Numbered from the stretch's first letter, positions 27,322 through 36,562 are shown. The stretch: DNA of 64,000 bases from Lysinibacillus capsici (GCF_003367505.1 NZ_PXXX01000009.1:285691-349690); one strand, 5' to 3'. Notes: generated from the letters alone by a model not told the origin. Made by a program: numbers and translations.

Positions 27322-28416
27322 TTAGCGACCGTGTAAAATATTTTTTTCATTTTTTAAAAATTGGCTGCGCGATTTTGCTACGCGAGCGATACGTTCCTCA
27401 GCTAAGCGGTTCGCTGCCACATATGTTGGAATGCCATCTCGTTTTGAAATAGCAAAGATTTTTTCAATACTATCATAAATGCCATCAACGCGTTTCATTG
27501 CACGTTCACGATTATAGCCATATAATTCATCCGCAACGTTAATAACGCCACCAGCATTGATTACATAATCTGGTGCATAGACGATACCTAATTCATGTAG
27601 GTAGTCACCATGACGTGAATCTTTTAATTGGTTATTTGCAGAACCAGCAATCACTTTCGCTTTTAATTGCGGAATTGTTTCATCATTTAAAATTGCCCCT
27701 AATGCACAAGGTGAGAAGATATCTACTTCTTGCGCATAGATTTCATCTGGTGCCACTGCAATCGCGTCGAAGTCATTAACAACTCGATCAATAGCTGCCT
27801 GATTGATATCTGTTACAACAAGTTTTGCCCCTTCATTATGTAAATACTCGCAAAGCTTGTAGGCTACATTTCCTAGACCCTGTACAGAAACTTTTAATCC
27901 TTCTAGTGAGTCTGAACCGAATGCTTCTTTTGCAGCTGCCTTCATACCACGGTAAACACCATATGCTGTTACTGGAGATGGGTTACCTGAAGAACCGAAT
28001 GCAGGAGAAATTCCTGTTACATAATTTGTTTCTTCATGGATTAAATCCATATCTGATACCGTTGTACCTACATCTTCAGCTGTAATATAGCGGCCATTTA
28101 ATCCTTGAATGAAACGACCTAACGCACGGAACATCTCTTCGTTTTTATCTTTAAATGGGTCACCAATAATGACCGTTTTTCCACCGCCAAGGTTTAAACC
28201 AGCTGCAGCATTTTTGTAAGTCATTCCTCGTGCTAAACGTAATGCATCTTCAATTGCATTTTCTTCCGACGCATACGTCCACATACGTGCTCCACCTAGT
28301 GCTGGTCCAAGTGTTGTATCATGGATAGCGATAACCGCTTTTAACCCTGATGCTTCATCTTGGCAAAATACCAATTGTTCGTAATCATACTTTTCCATAT
28401 ACTTGAAGATTTCCAT
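27322..28416 (-). CDS. bcd: Leucine dehydrogenase
   Basis: The frame is open further upstream, but ATG at 28416 begins [14 protein letters not shown], the typical N-terminus, gives 364 residues (the B. subtilis length) and has AAGGGGCGAG before it. The catalytic lysine region is [13 protein letters not shown], and the NAD fold is [15 protein letters not shown]. It deaminates leucine, valine and isoleucine to 2-oxo acids, feeding the dehydrogenase complex downstream. In B. subtilis it lies between ptb and buk; both are missing here. A CodY-like site lies upstream. Confidence 0.95.
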   Translation of the reverse strand: MEIFKYMEKYDYEQLVFCQDEASGLKAVIAIHDTTLGPALGGARMWTYASEENAIEDALRLARGMTYKNAAAGLNLGGGKTVIIGDPFKDKNEEMFRALGRFIQGLNGRYITAEDVGTTVSDMDLIHEETNYVTGISPAFGSSGNPSPVTAYGVYRGMKAAAKEAFGSDSLEGLKVSVQGLGNVAYKLCEYLHNEGAKLVVTDINQAAIDRVVNDFDAIAVAPDEIYAQEVDIFSPCALGAILNDETIPQLKAKVIAGSANNQLKDSRHGDYLHELGIVYAPDYVINAGGVINVADELYGYNRERAMKRVDGIYDSIEKIFAISKRDGIPTYVAANRLAEERIARVAKSRSQFLKNEKNILHGR

Positions 28417-28663
28417 GAAACTCGCCCCTTTGCTTTGGAAAGTGCATCCCCAAATGCCCATCCAATCAAGTTTTATCTAACAATCTAATCTTCATAGCGT
28501 CCTCACTCAGCAAATTCTGAGCTCCTATTCGGTAGTAGGTGTTTAGACCCTAATACTTAAAGAAGAAATTGTTTAGTAATGGATAATATTGCTCCACTTA
28601 TTTTTACAATACTGACAAATTCACAATTTCGCAACTATTATTACATATTCTTATTTAAGTAAG

Positions 28664-28678
28664 AATTTTCTAAACATT
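28664..28678 (-). promoter_or_regulatory. CodY-box-like sequence upstream of bcd
   Basis: AATGTTTAGAAAATT on the minus strand matches the CodY consensus AATTTTCWGAAAATT at 13 of 15 positions. It is about 250 bases upstream of the leucine dehydrogenase start. CodY represses branched-chain amino-acid genes in Bacillales when these amino acids and GTP are plentiful. The site is a sequence match only. Confidence 0.5.
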
Positions 28679-28748
28679 CAGTTACAATTGCTACTTTCTG
28701 TCCTGTCACGTTTTTAGCTAAAAATATTATATTGGTTTATACCCTTCC

Positions 28749-28776
28749 TTGACATTCCCCCATCCACAGGTAAAAT
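28749..28776 (+). promoter_or_regulatory. Sigma-A promoter of the DUF2627 gene
   Basis: A perfect TTGACA (28749-28754) and TAAAAT (28771-28776) with a 16-base spacer lie 27 bases before the ATG. Confidence 0.7.
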
Positions 28777-28803
28777 TAATCATAGGAATAAGGAGGGGTA
28801 TAC

Positions 28804-29040
28804 ATGGCCCGTTTAGCTGCATTTATTGTAATGCTTATTCCAGGTCTTATGGCTGCAGGTGGCATTAAATTTATGCGTGATACATTATTTGGTAAGCTTA
28901 TTTCACCATTCCCATTTTTATGGTTGCAATTTGTAGTTGGTGTCATTTTCTTCGTCATAGGCTTTGGGTTTTTCGCTGGATTTTTACTGCATCGCGATCG
29001 AAAAAACGGAAAAGTAGCACCACGCTTCCAAAAAAAATAA
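28804..29040 (+). CDS. yqzF: DUF2627 small membrane protein (YqzF type)
   Basis: 78 residues with two hydrophobic helices, about 5-22 and 36-62, and a basic tail. AAGGAGGGG precedes the ATG, a good promoter lies upstream and a strong terminator downstream. The sequence pattern matches DUF2627/YqzF proteins of Bacillales, found near the bkd and spo0A region. The function is not known. The antisense frame at 28776-29063 is a shadow of this gene. Confidence 0.85.
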   Translation: MARLAAFIVMLIPGLMAAGGIKFMRDTLFGKLISPFPFLWLQFVVGVIFFVIGFGFFAGFLLHRDRKNGKVAPRFQKK

Positions 29041-29042
29041 AA

Positions 29043-29088
29043 GAAGCTATCCAAATAAGTCATGCAAGACTTACTGGATAGCTCTTTT
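29043..29088. terminator. Bidirectional terminator
   Basis: GCTATCCA-AATAAGTC pairs with GACTTACTGGATAGC around ATGCAA, followed by CTTTTT on the plus strand and a weaker T-containing run on the minus strand. It lies between the convergent DUF2627 and phosphodiesterase genes. Confidence 0.85.
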
Positions 29089-29816
29089 TATACCCGCTGC
29101 TGAGATGTGATAACTTTATCAGGATAATCCGTAATCCAACCAATAACAGAAGGGTGCGGATTAGTTAAAAATGGTTCCGTGCCATCAATAGCATAAAAAC
29201 GACATGCTTTTTCACTTGTAACACAGGCCTCCAAATATCTTGGTTTGTAGTACCTTTTATGCATATGCACACTATCAGCCGCTTTATAATCAGCTAGAAG
29301 ATCCCATTTTATTTTTTTCGTTGCAATAAGGGCCGTTTCAAATTCAGGTCTATGCTTTTTTACGATCTCTAAAAGCTCATAGTGAAAGGATGAAAAATGA
29401 CTACCTTTTGGCAGAGCCAAGCCTCCAAGAAAATGAATTAGCCCACTCTTATTGTCCAAGATCGTTGATTTTAATTCAATATTCAACGGCATCTGCTGTA
29501 TATTTGCCCATGCTAAAACTGCCTCAAACGCTGGCATTTTATAGGACGAAAATAGACGTCTCCAAGGCTTGCCAAGTTTAAAGCGCAGAAGCTCCTCCAT
29601 CGTACAATCGCTCACCAATTTATTGGTGCCTACTAACCTCGATAATTGTGGATCATGATACACTACAGGTAATCCATCTTTTGAGAATTGAATATCTAGT
29701 TCAATCCCATCAGCACCTAGCTCTAATGCCTTTTCAAAAGCTTGAAAGGTATTCTCTAATGCATAAGCAGAAGCACCTCGATGTGCAAAAACAGGGATAA
29801 AAGCTGCCTTAGACAT
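29088..29816 (-). CDS. yqiK: Glycerophosphodiester phosphodiesterase
   Basis: 242 residues of the GDPD TIM-barrel family. AHRGASAYALENT holds the catalytic His and Arg, and GADGIELDIQFSKDG has the Glu/Asp metal ligands followed by VVYHD. The second catalytic His is in NIELKS-flanking sequence. It hydrolyses glycerophosphodiesters to glycerol-3-phosphate. There is no signal peptide, so a cytoplasmic enzyme is likely. Its start overlaps the end of the FapA-family gene by eight bases, so the two are co-transcribed. The location matches yqiK of B. subtilis. Confidence 0.9.
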   Translation of the reverse strand: MSKAAFIPVFAHRGASAYALENTFQAFEKALELGADGIELDIQFSKDGLPVVYHDPQLSRLVGTNKLVSDCTMEELLRFKLGKPWRRLFSSYKMPAFEAVLAWANIQQMPLNIELKSTILDNKSGLIHFLGGLALPKGSHFSSFHYELLEIVKKHRPEFETALIATKKIKWDLLADYKAADSVHMHKRYYKPRYLEACVTSEKACRFYAIDGTEPFLTNPHPSVIGWITDYPDKVITSQQRV

Positions 29817-31380
29817 TTAACTCACCAAATTCTAGTAGGAATTTACCATTCGTCATTTTGCTTAATAAAGATGATTTTCTACCAATTTGAATATAAGTTC
29901 CAGGGTGCGCCTCTTTTGTCACAATAATCTCTTCTTTCCCTACATGACGCATTTCATCCATTAATAGTTTTATTTCACGATCTAATGTAATCGCTTCAGC
30001 CTTTAATTTAGTTAAGGCTTGTTTTGTTACCTCAAATGACGCTGATTGTTCTTTGGACATTTGATTGAGAAAAGGTAATAAATTTTTCATGCTATTCTCG
30101 TGTGCGGAAATCTCTGTTTGCAATTGTTTTAGCTGTGCTGCTTTTTCCTGCATCACGGTGTTATTTTCCTGCTTATTAATACTTTCTATTATTAAATCTG
30201 TTCGACGCTCTAATCGGTTTCCTGAAATGGCCGTAACAATCGTATTTTTAGCTACTGCACGTCCCCCAATAATTTTACCTTTTCGTTCATCCACATATAT
30301 TGAATGAGCAGAAAGTTGTGAACCTAGTGCGTAAAAACCAATATGAATACTATTAGCTGCAAATAAATTTGCTTCATTTACATGTTTAACAAATATATTG
30401 CCGCCTGCTTCTACCACTGTTGAACCAAGCCCAAAGATGCCCCCACGAATATATACATCACCCTCAATGGATTTAATAAGCTTGGCACCGCTTACACCCT
30501 CAGCCCCTTCAATGGAAATATCGCCAGTCGCAATAACTGTATAGCCATTTGTTACTGTACCTTTAATACTAAGTGAACCATTAAATTCAAGGTTACCTGT
30601 TTCTACTCCTACATCACCATTTATAGGAAGGTGCCTGTTTACACCAATCATGCCTTTGACATCATCTAAAACGCCAGCAATTTTCGAGCGAATGACGATT
30701 TTTCCGTCTTCTTCCACTTCATAGGCAGATTTTGTATCATATTTGATAGGATAATCTCGTCCAGGTACAGCAGCAACTTCTTGACCTAGCACATTTTTCC
30801 CTGGTTTACCTAATGTAGCAGGAATCTTTTCACCTAGCCAAGAGCCTTCTGAAATTTCCGAAATAAAATTCATATCATAGTAATCCGCTTTACCGTCTTC
30901 ACGAATGACTGGCTTTCTCTCGGGTTTAGGTAAGTATGTAATTTGTGCATCTATTCCTGCTATAGGTTGCTCACCTTGAGCAATTAAGAATGCTTTTCCT
31001 GGTTCAGCCTTCAATATATCAAAATCTAATATGCCATGTATAATTCCATTTTCATTGAGTGTTTCTCGGATTTGTTGTGTTAATTTTTCTTTATTATTTT
31101 GAATATAATCATGCGTTTCATATATAAAAACAGAGGCTGACATCTTATCACGTGCCACTTCTGCTTCAATGTTCGGAAGCCAGCGTCCAATTTCAACAGG
31201 ATTGGTATTCTGGGTTGATAACACATTTTTTAAAATTGAAAAATTAGATAATTTCAGTCGTGGATGACTACGTAGGATGCTATCAAATTCTTTTAATGGG
31301 AAACCTGCGCTAAAAGTAAGCATAAATACCTTGCCATTTTCCTCAGAAATTTCGAAGTTTTCATTTCGAACTAGAATCAA
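29809..31380 (-). CDS. FapA-family (DUF342) polymer-forming protein
   Basis: 523 residues. The N-terminal 150 residues are a mixed alpha/beta region. From about 190 to 390 there is a Gly/Val/Ile-rich beta-helix, for example GNLEFNGSLSIKGTV and GDISIEGAEGVSGAKLI, typical of FapA/DUF342. A coiled coil at about 400-470 and a short beta C-terminus follow. FapA-like proteins are tied to flagellar assembly or cell-surface differentiation, but the molecular role is not settled. GGAAGGAGGAGG lies before the start. It heads a two-gene unit with the phosphodiesterase. Confidence 0.85.
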   Translation of the reverse strand: MILVRNENFEISEENGKVFMLTFSAGFPLKEFDSILRSHPRLKLSNFSILKNVLSTQNTNPVEIGRWLPNIEAEVARDKMSASVFIYETHDYIQNNKEKLTQQIRETLNENGIIHGILDFDILKAEPGKAFLIAQGEQPIAGIDAQITYLPKPERKPVIREDGKADYYDMNFISEISEGSWLGEKIPATLGKPGKNVLGQEVAAVPGRDYPIKYDTKSAYEVEEDGKIVIRSKIAGVLDDVKGMIGVNRHLPINGDVGVETGNLEFNGSLSIKGTVTNGYTVIATGDISIEGAEGVSGAKLIKSIEGDVYIRGGIFGLGSTVVEAGGNIFVKHVNEANLFAANSIHIGFYALGSQLSAHSIYVDERKGKIIGGRAVAKNTIVTAISGNRLERRTDLIIESINKQENNTVMQEKAAQLKQLQTEISAHENSMKNLLPFLNQMSKEQSASFEVTKQALTKLKAEAITLDREIKLLMDEMRHVGKEEIIVTKEAHPGTYIQIGRKSSLLSKMTNGKFLLEFGELNV

Positions 31381-31402
31381 GCTACCTCCTCCTTCCCTCT
31401 AT

Positions 31403-31429
31403 ATGTAAGTATATACAATCCACTTACAT
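31403..31429. promoter_or_regulatory. Inverted repeat before the FapA-family gene
   Basis: ATGTAAGT and its exact complement ACTTACAT are separated by 11 bases, centred about 35 bases upstream of the start. TATACT lies within it on the minus strand and could be a -10 element, so it looks like an operator over a promoter. Confidence 0.5.
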
Positions 31430-31658
31430 TTGTTTAGAGACCATTGTCACTACCGAGAAAGAAAATAGTACCACTTAATCATTAAAATATAAGACAATAT
31501 TTTATTTACCCTAAAAGATTATAGATATTTAGTACTAATAAATTGTTTGTTTTTGAGTTTTTTTATTAAAATTACCGATAAATTCAAAGTAATTCCATCA
31601 GGCTATTTTGAATATATCATCTTCCAAGTACAGGTATCCACGGGTGCTTCCCACTAAA

Positions 31659-31877
31659 CTATAGGTCTAAATAGGTCTTTTTAACTAACAATGTATTGAT
31701 ATTCCTTTCAATTCGGAAAGTAGAACCTAGTTGTATCAATTGCTGTCGATTCATATATTGCATACTTATTTTACCATCGAATGCTAAACGCACCTCAAAT
31801 AGCTCTTCTGTTATCTGTGTGATTTCGAGCGAATTCATTCCCTCTAATTGAAAATTTATACTTTTTATTGTAATCAC
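31659..31877 (-). CDS. Small protein of unknown function
   Basis: 72 residues from a GTG start. The composition is protein-like: alternating hydrophobic and charged residues with EITQITEELFEVRLAFDGK suggesting an alpha/beta unit, and a basic C-terminus. The ribosome site is weak (GTAGG overlaps the start), so the start and even the coding status are uncertain. No family is recognised. It lies alone between the FapA-family gene and spo0A. Confidence 0.5.
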   Translation of the reverse strand: MITIKSINFQLEGMNSLEITQITEELFEVRLAFDGKISMQYMNRQQLIQLGSTFRIERNINTLLVKKTYLDL

Positions 31878-32051
31878 CTACTATAAGTTTGTAGAAAGGT
31901 CTCAAATGATTTTACTCTTCATCTTTAGAATATGACGTTAAATCCACTATACATGTATATATCGCGTATTTTTAGCTGATTTGACGTTCTTTTAACGATT
32001 TCAATGTTAAAGGTCAGCCACAGAAATTTCCACATTATTTGTTCAAGTAAC

Positions 32052-32092
32052 AAAAAAAGCGCCCCTTTAAACTATAGATTTAAAAAGGCGCT
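32052..32092 (-). terminator. Terminator of spo0A
   Basis: GCGCC with an inner TTTAAA pairs with its complement, giving a long stem, followed by seven T residues on the minus strand. Confidence 0.9.
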
Positions 32093-32141
32093 ATACTATG
32101 CGAAGTATAATTGCTGTATATGTTAATGATATATATCGGTA

Positions 32142-32933
32142 CTAGCTAGCCATCATATCAATACGAATTTTGTCTGCGATCATGGCGATGAATTCGCTAT
32201 TTGTTGGTTTGGATTTCAAGTGATGGACTGTATAGCCAAACATTGACGAAATGGATTCATAATTGCCACGATTCCAGGCTACCTCTATGGCGTGACGAAT
32301 CGCACGTTCCACGCGGGATGGTGTCGTATTAAATTTTTTAGCGATTTCTGGATATAAAATTTTTGTCACAGATCCTAATAATTCAATATCCTCAAAGACC
32401 ATTTGAATGGCTTCACGCAAATAGGAGTAGCCCTTAATATGTGCAGGGACACCGATTTCTTTGATGATGGCTGTAATCGTACTGTCTAATTGATGCTGAT
32501 TTAATTTTTGAGGTACTGTCGGTTGTAATACGCTTGTCTTTTTCGGAAGTGTCGCCTTCTGTCCAGCACAATGTAAAATCTTTTGTACCAATTGGTCGAA
32601 TTCAAAGGGCTTTAGCATGAAATAAGAAGCTCCTAAATCCACCGCCTGTTTCATGACATCCTCTTGGCCAAAAGCCGTTAGCATAATGACTTGAATTGAT
32701 GACATTTTCTCATTTTGATACATGGACTCTAATACAGCTAAACCGTCAAGATGAGGCATTATTATATCTAGAAGTAAAATATCTGGTGTAAATTCCTCAA
32801 GCATTTGTAGACATACTTTTCCATTTGAAGCAGTTGCAATAATTTCTATTTCGGCATGTCCTTGAAAATACTGCTCCATTGTTTTTAATAACTCACGATT
32901 ATCATCTGCAATCGCTACTTTTACCTTTGTCAT
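32142..32933 (-). CDS. spo0A: Sporulation master regulator Spo0A
   Basis: GAAGGAGG precedes the ATG at 32933, giving 263 residues; the longer open frame is upstream untranslated sequence. The receiver domain has the acidic pair in IADDNRELL, the phosphorylated Asp in [12 protein letters not shown], Thr in VIMLTAFG and Lys in [10 protein letters not shown]. The C-terminal DNA-binding domain includes [18 protein letters not shown], the recognition helix of Spo0A. When phosphorylated it controls entry into sporulation. Three 0A-box-like sites upstream indicate self-regulation, as in B. subtilis. Confidence 0.98.
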   Translation of the reverse strand: MTKVKVAIADDNRELLKTMEQYFQGHAEIEIIATASNGKVCLQMLEEFTPDILLLDIIMPHLDGLAVLESMYQNEKMSSIQVIMLTAFGQEDVMKQAVDLGASYFMLKPFEFDQLVQKILHCAGQKATLPKKTSVLQPTVPQKLNQHQLDSTITAIIKEIGVPAHIKGYSYLREAIQMVFEDIELLGSVTKILYPEIAKKFNTTPSRVERAIRHAIEVAWNRGNYESISSMFGYTVHHLKSKPTNSEFIAMIADKIRIDMMAS

Positions 32934-33019
32934 TTCAATTCCTCCTTCTGGACTTGCTTTGAACACCTCAAAGCGATAACCTAAACCCCTAAATGCCGTT
33001 TTTGGCACACTGTGGAATT

Positions 33020-33026
33020 TTCGACA
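33020..33026 (-). promoter_or_regulatory. 0A box in the spo0A promoter region
   Basis: TGTCGAA on the minus strand matches the Spo0A binding core exactly, about 90 bases upstream of the spo0A start. AAAGG with GTCGAAA about 12 bases later also resembles a sigma-H promoter overlapping the box. Confidence 0.6.
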
Positions 33027-33091
33027 TTTTTGTTTTAAAAACCTTTTCTATTTCCAAAAATGAGTATGTAGTCCGATACTTTCTTTTAATA

Positions 33092-33125
33092 TCGACAAGT
33101 TACGCTAAATGACGCGACTTGTCGA
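33092..33125. promoter_or_regulatory. Paired 0A boxes in inverted orientation
   Basis: TCGACAAGT (33092-33100) and ACTTGTCGA (33117-33125) are a perfect 9-bp inverted repeat. Each arm contains TTGTCGA, the Spo0A box core, one on each strand. It lies about 160-190 bases upstream of the spo0A start. Confidence 0.65.
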
Positions 33126-33237
33126 ATGCTCTTATAACTTATTTTAGATAAATTTAGTAGATAAAACTACAGTTTTTTTAAATATCATGCCTTCTTCAGG
33201 AAATTATCGGAAATACATGTTGGATTCGATGAAATAA

Positions 33238-33305
33238 GGGTAAAAAATCCGTGTAGTTTCCCGCGGCTTTTGTCCTGCCTGGGGAAAATTAAACGGATTT
33301 TTACC
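33238..33305 (-). terminator. Long imperfect hairpin after spoIVB
   Basis: GGTAAAAAATCCGT...TTTCCC pairs with GGGGAAA...ACGGATTTTTACC over about 24 bases per arm, with a GC-rich loop. It is just downstream of spoIVB and may act as its terminator; the T-rich segment lies inside the arm. Confidence 0.6.
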
Positions 33306-33317
33306 TTTCATACCTTT

Positions 33318-34265
33318 TTATGAAGACCTTCTTAACATTTCCGCTACTGTTAGCGCTGCACCTTTTTTCGGCTCCTCCACAAACATATGTGTCACAGCAC
33401 CGACAAAACGACCGTCTTGGACAATAGGACTGCCACTCATTCCCTGCAAAATGCCACCTGTTTTTTCAATGAGCTTCTCGTCAGATACTATAAATTCAAG
33501 GCGTTCATTTTCCACTTTGGTAATTTCTATTGAAAAGGTTTCCACCTTACTGCCTTCAATGGCTGTATAGATTTCAGCTTTCCCCGTTTTTATATCTTTT
33601 TCATGCATAATTTCTATCGCTTTGGGTAATCTTTGTTGATAACCGTCTTCCCAGCGGCCAAAAATACCATAAATAGTATTTTTATCTATACTACCTAGAC
33701 GTTCTTGATGCTTTTCAATGGAGGAAATTTTATAGCCAGGTTGGCCTGGTGTGCTTTTTCGGATTTGCTGAATAGAAGCTAAAAAAATGGAGCCAGCTCT
33801 AAAAACAGGGGCTTCTTGTAGGGTTGAATCGACAATTTGATGACCTAGTGCACCGTAATTTTTTGTCTCTGGATCAATATAAGTCAGTGTTCCTACTCCA
33901 TCTGTTTCATCTTTTAAAAAGGAAATGACATGCTCTGCTTCTTGGTTTTGTAATTCCAATGTAATTTGTTGGCCTTCACTATTGATCGTCCATGTCTGTT
34001 GGCCATCTTTTGCCACAGCCTGCTTGGCATCAGCAAGAGATTTTACTGGTATATCGTTTATTTTTTCAATAACAGCGCCTCCTTTCATCCACTGATTGGA
34101 AGCTAACAGTACATCGTGTGCGACAAATACATGGGACAATTGAAGTTGAATTCCAATTGCTTCGCCCATTGGTATAAGCTTTTTGGCGGCTAAAGCTTGT
34201 ATAGGCAACACTAATAAAAAGATGAGCATAGGCAAAATGACTAATTGACGCCAATGACGATTCAT
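33318..34265 (-). CDS. spoIVB: SpoIVB serine peptidase
   Basis: AAGGAGGTG before the ATG at 34265 gives 315 residues, about 110 fewer than the B. subtilis protein. There is a membrane helix at about 9-28, then a reduced PDZ-like region (GGAVIEKINDIPVKSL), then the S55 protease domain. The catalytic His is in YGALGHQIVD and the Ser in QGMSGSPIVQDG. SpoIVB is made in the forespore, secreted into the intermembrane space, and triggers SpoIVFA cleavage to activate sigma-K. The gene order recN-spoIVB-spo0A is that of B. subtilis. Confidence 0.94.
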   Translation of the reverse strand: MNRHWRQLVILPMLIFLLVLPIQALAAKKLIPMGEAIGIQLQLSHVFVAHDVLLASNQWMKGGAVIEKINDIPVKSLADAKQAVAKDGQQTWTINSEGQQITLELQNQEAEHVISFLKDETDGVGTLTYIDPETKNYGALGHQIVDSTLQEAPVFRAGSIFLASIQQIRKSTPGQPGYKISSIEKHQERLGSIDKNTIYGIFGRWEDGYQQRLPKAIEIMHEKDIKTGKAEIYTAIEGSKVETFSIEITKVENERLEFIVSDEKLIEKTGGILQGMSGSPIVQDGRFVGAVTHMFVEEPKKGAALTVAEMLRRSS

Positions 34266-34353
34266 ACGACACCTCCTTTTCATTTTTGTCTTTTTACTAT
34301 GTGTTGTTGTGACGTTCTTATAAGCGGTAAATATTTGCGCAAAATGAAAAAAG

Positions 34354-34379
34354 CCAGAAACAGCTGAAACTGTTTCTGG
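34354..34379 (-). terminator. Terminator of recN
   Basis: CCAGAAACAG and CTGTTTCTGG form a perfect 10-bp stem with a six-base loop, followed by CTTTTTTC on the minus strand. Confidence 0.92.
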
Positions 34380-34387
34380 AATAATGG

Positions 34388-36079
34388 TTAACGCATTTGT
34401 TTTTTTCGTTCATCTGCCATTTTTAAAAGCTCCGTGGCATGCTGTAGTGTCAACGCTGTAATTTCCGTTCCAGACATCATACGGCTAACTTCCTCTATAC
34501 GAGCATCTTGATCAATCTCTGATAAGGAAGTAAACGTTCGATCATGCTCGACTTCTTTTTTAATGAAGTAATGATGATCAGCCATCGCTGCAACTTGAGG
34601 TAAATGTGAAATACATAAAACTTGAGAATTAACAGAAATCGCGGCAATTTTCTCTGCAATCGCCTGCGCAACCCGACCACTGACACCTGTATCCACCTCA
34701 TCAAAGATAATGGAAGTAATTCCATTGGAAGAAGAGAAAATGGTTTTCAACGCTAGCATCATTCGTGATAATTCTCCACCTGATGCAATTTTCGGTAAAG
34801 ACTTTGGTGGTTCCCCAACGTTTGTGGAAATGTAGAAGATAATTTGATCTTTCCCATTGGCATCAAAATAGGGTAATTCATCGAAATTGACAATAAATTT
34901 TGCTTTTTCCATATGTAATTCACGTAACTCTGCCATAATTGCTTCACTCAATTGTTGTGCTGCAGCTTTACGTACAGTTGAAAGTTCACTAGCCAGCTCA
35001 TTGAGTACAGCTTCCATCTCTATCACACGTCGTTCTTTCACCTGCAAAATCTCATCACGATTCAACAGCTCATTTAACTCGTTTTTAATTTTTTCATAAT
35101 AAGCCAAGATCTCTTCCACTGTCGAACCATATTTGCGTTTTAAAGTTTGCAACAACGCTAAACGCTGCTCAACCTCGTTTAAACGTGCAGGGTCAAATTC
35201 CAATTCATCTAACACATTTTTGACCTGATAGGCTGCATCCTGTAATGCATAAAACGCAGTTGTCACTGCCTCAGATGATTCTTTGAATTGCTCATCAACC
35301 GTTGCAGCATCTTCTAAAGCACCCATTGCTGTTCCGATCCAATCAAGCCCTTTCGTTTCGCCCTGAATGGCTTCATAGGCTGCACTAGAACGTTCAAAAA
35401 TTTTATTAAAATTCATCAAACGACGGCGTTCGTCTAGAAGCTCGTCTTCCTCACCTAACTTTAAATTAGCTTCGTCCAACTCTTTAATTTGAAATTGATA
35501 CAAATCGATACGTTGTGCCATCAACTGCTCATCAATGGATATAGAAGCTAAGTCTTTTTTGAGCAAACGGTATTCATCATATTGGGCGCGATAGTTTTTT
35601 TGAATCGGCGACAGCTCTTCTTCTGCAAACTGATCAAGCAAATTGATGTGCTGCTTTTCATCCATTAGCTCTTGATTTTCATGTTGGCCATGAATATCTA
35701 TGAGACTTGCCCCAATGTCTCTTAGTACCGACAAAGGCACGAGCTTTCCATTCACTCGGCAAATACTTTTACCGGTATCATTCAAATCACGACGTAAAAT
35801 AATTGTATCTTCTTCTATTTCAATGCCTGCTTCTTCTAACTTTTTCAGAACAGGATGAACTGAACTCGAAATTTGAAATAAGCCACCCAATTCTGCTTTT
35901 CTTGCTCCATGACGAATAAATTCAGTGTTGCCTCGTCCTCCTGCAAGTAAATGCACCGCATCAATGATAATAGATTTTCCGGCACCTGTTTCCCCAGTGA
36001 GAACTGTTAAGCCTTCTAAAAAGCTGACAGTCAAATCCTCAATGATGGCAAAGTTTCGAATACTAAGCTCTCTTAACAC
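34388..36079 (-). CDS. recN: DNA repair ATPase RecN
   Basis: 563 residues of the SMC-like family. The Walker A motif is GETGAGKSIIIDA near residue 30. Long coiled-coil arms lie at about 160-370. The C-terminal lobe has the ABC signature ASGGELSRMMLAL and Walker B IIFDEVDTGVSG. RecN gathers broken DNA ends early in double-strand-break repair. It is the usual length. It is downstream of argR by 33 bases, the conserved order in Firmicutes. Confidence 0.97.
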   Translation of the reverse strand: MLRELSIRNFAIIEDLTVSFLEGLTVLTGETGAGKSIIIDAVHLLAGGRGNTEFIRHGARKAELGGLFQISSSVHPVLKKLEEAGIEIEEDTIILRRDLNDTGKSICRVNGKLVPLSVLRDIGASLIDIHGQHENQELMDEKQHINLLDQFAEEELSPIQKNYRAQYDEYRLLKKDLASISIDEQLMAQRIDLYQFQIKELDEANLKLGEEDELLDERRRLMNFNKIFERSSAAYEAIQGETKGLDWIGTAMGALEDAATVDEQFKESSEAVTTAFYALQDAAYQVKNVLDELEFDPARLNEVEQRLALLQTLKRKYGSTVEEILAYYEKIKNELNELLNRDEILQVKERRVIEMEAVLNELASELSTVRKAAAQQLSEAIMAELRELHMEKAKFIVNFDELPYFDANGKDQIIFYISTNVGEPPKSLPKIASGGELSRMMLALKTIFSSSNGITSIIFDEVDTGVSGRVAQAIAEKIAAISVNSQVLCISHLPQVAAMADHHYFIKKEVEHDRTFTSLSEIDQDARIEEVSRMMSGTEITALTLQHATELLKMADERKKQMR

Positions 36080-36112
36080 AAATTGTCACCTCTAAATCAA
36101 ATTAACCATTTT

Positions 36113-36562
36113 TTATAGCATGTCTAACAAACGATTTTTTGTATTTTCACGCTCATTTTCATTTCGACAAATAATTAAAATGGTATCATCTCCAGAAATT
36201 GTACCTAAAATTTCCGGCCAATCTAAATGGTCAAGTAGGGAAGCAATGGCATTCGCATTCCCAGGAAGAGCTTTCATGACTAAAAAATGTGATGCCCCAT
36301 CAATACTTACAAAAGCATCGGCTAATGCACGATGTAATTTTTGGACTGGATTGAAACGTTGATCTGCGGGTAGGCTATATTTATAACGCCCATCCTGTAA
36401 TGGTACTTTTACTAAATGAAGCTCTTTAATATCTCGTGATACTGTAGCTTGTGTCACATTATAGCCTGCTTCTTTTAAAAAATCGACTAAATCATCTTGT
36501 GTTTCAATTTCATGATTGGCGATAATATCCCGAATCCGTATATGTCGTTGTCCCTTATTCAA
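36113..36562 (-). CDS. argR: Arginine repressor ArgR/AhrC
   Basis: The open frame starts at GTG 36571, but AGAGGTGA fits the TTG at 36562, giving 149 residues, the same as B. subtilis AhrC. The N-terminal winged helix contains [17 protein letters not shown]. The C-terminal domain has [14 protein letters not shown], with the arginine-binding Asp pair. It represses arginine synthesis and activates its breakdown, as a hexamer. It lies upstream of recN in the same direction. Confidence 0.96.
   Translation of the reverse strand: MNKGQRHIRIRDIIANHEIETQDDLVDFLKEAGYNVTQATVSRDIKELHLVKVPLQDGRYKYSLPADQRFNPVQKLHRALADAFVSIDGASHFLVMKALPGNANAIASLLDHLDWPEILGTISGDDTILIICRNENERENTKNRLLDML

Noticed and set aside
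28462..28660. Possible T-box or attenuator leader ahead of leucine dehydrogenase
   Set aside because: CTCAG/CTGAG can pair, but there is no T-box sequence (AGGGUGGNACCGCG-like) and no antiterminator pair.
28776..29063. Minus-strand 95-codon frame
   Set aside because: It is fully antisense to the DUF2627 gene, which has promoter, ribosome site and terminator.
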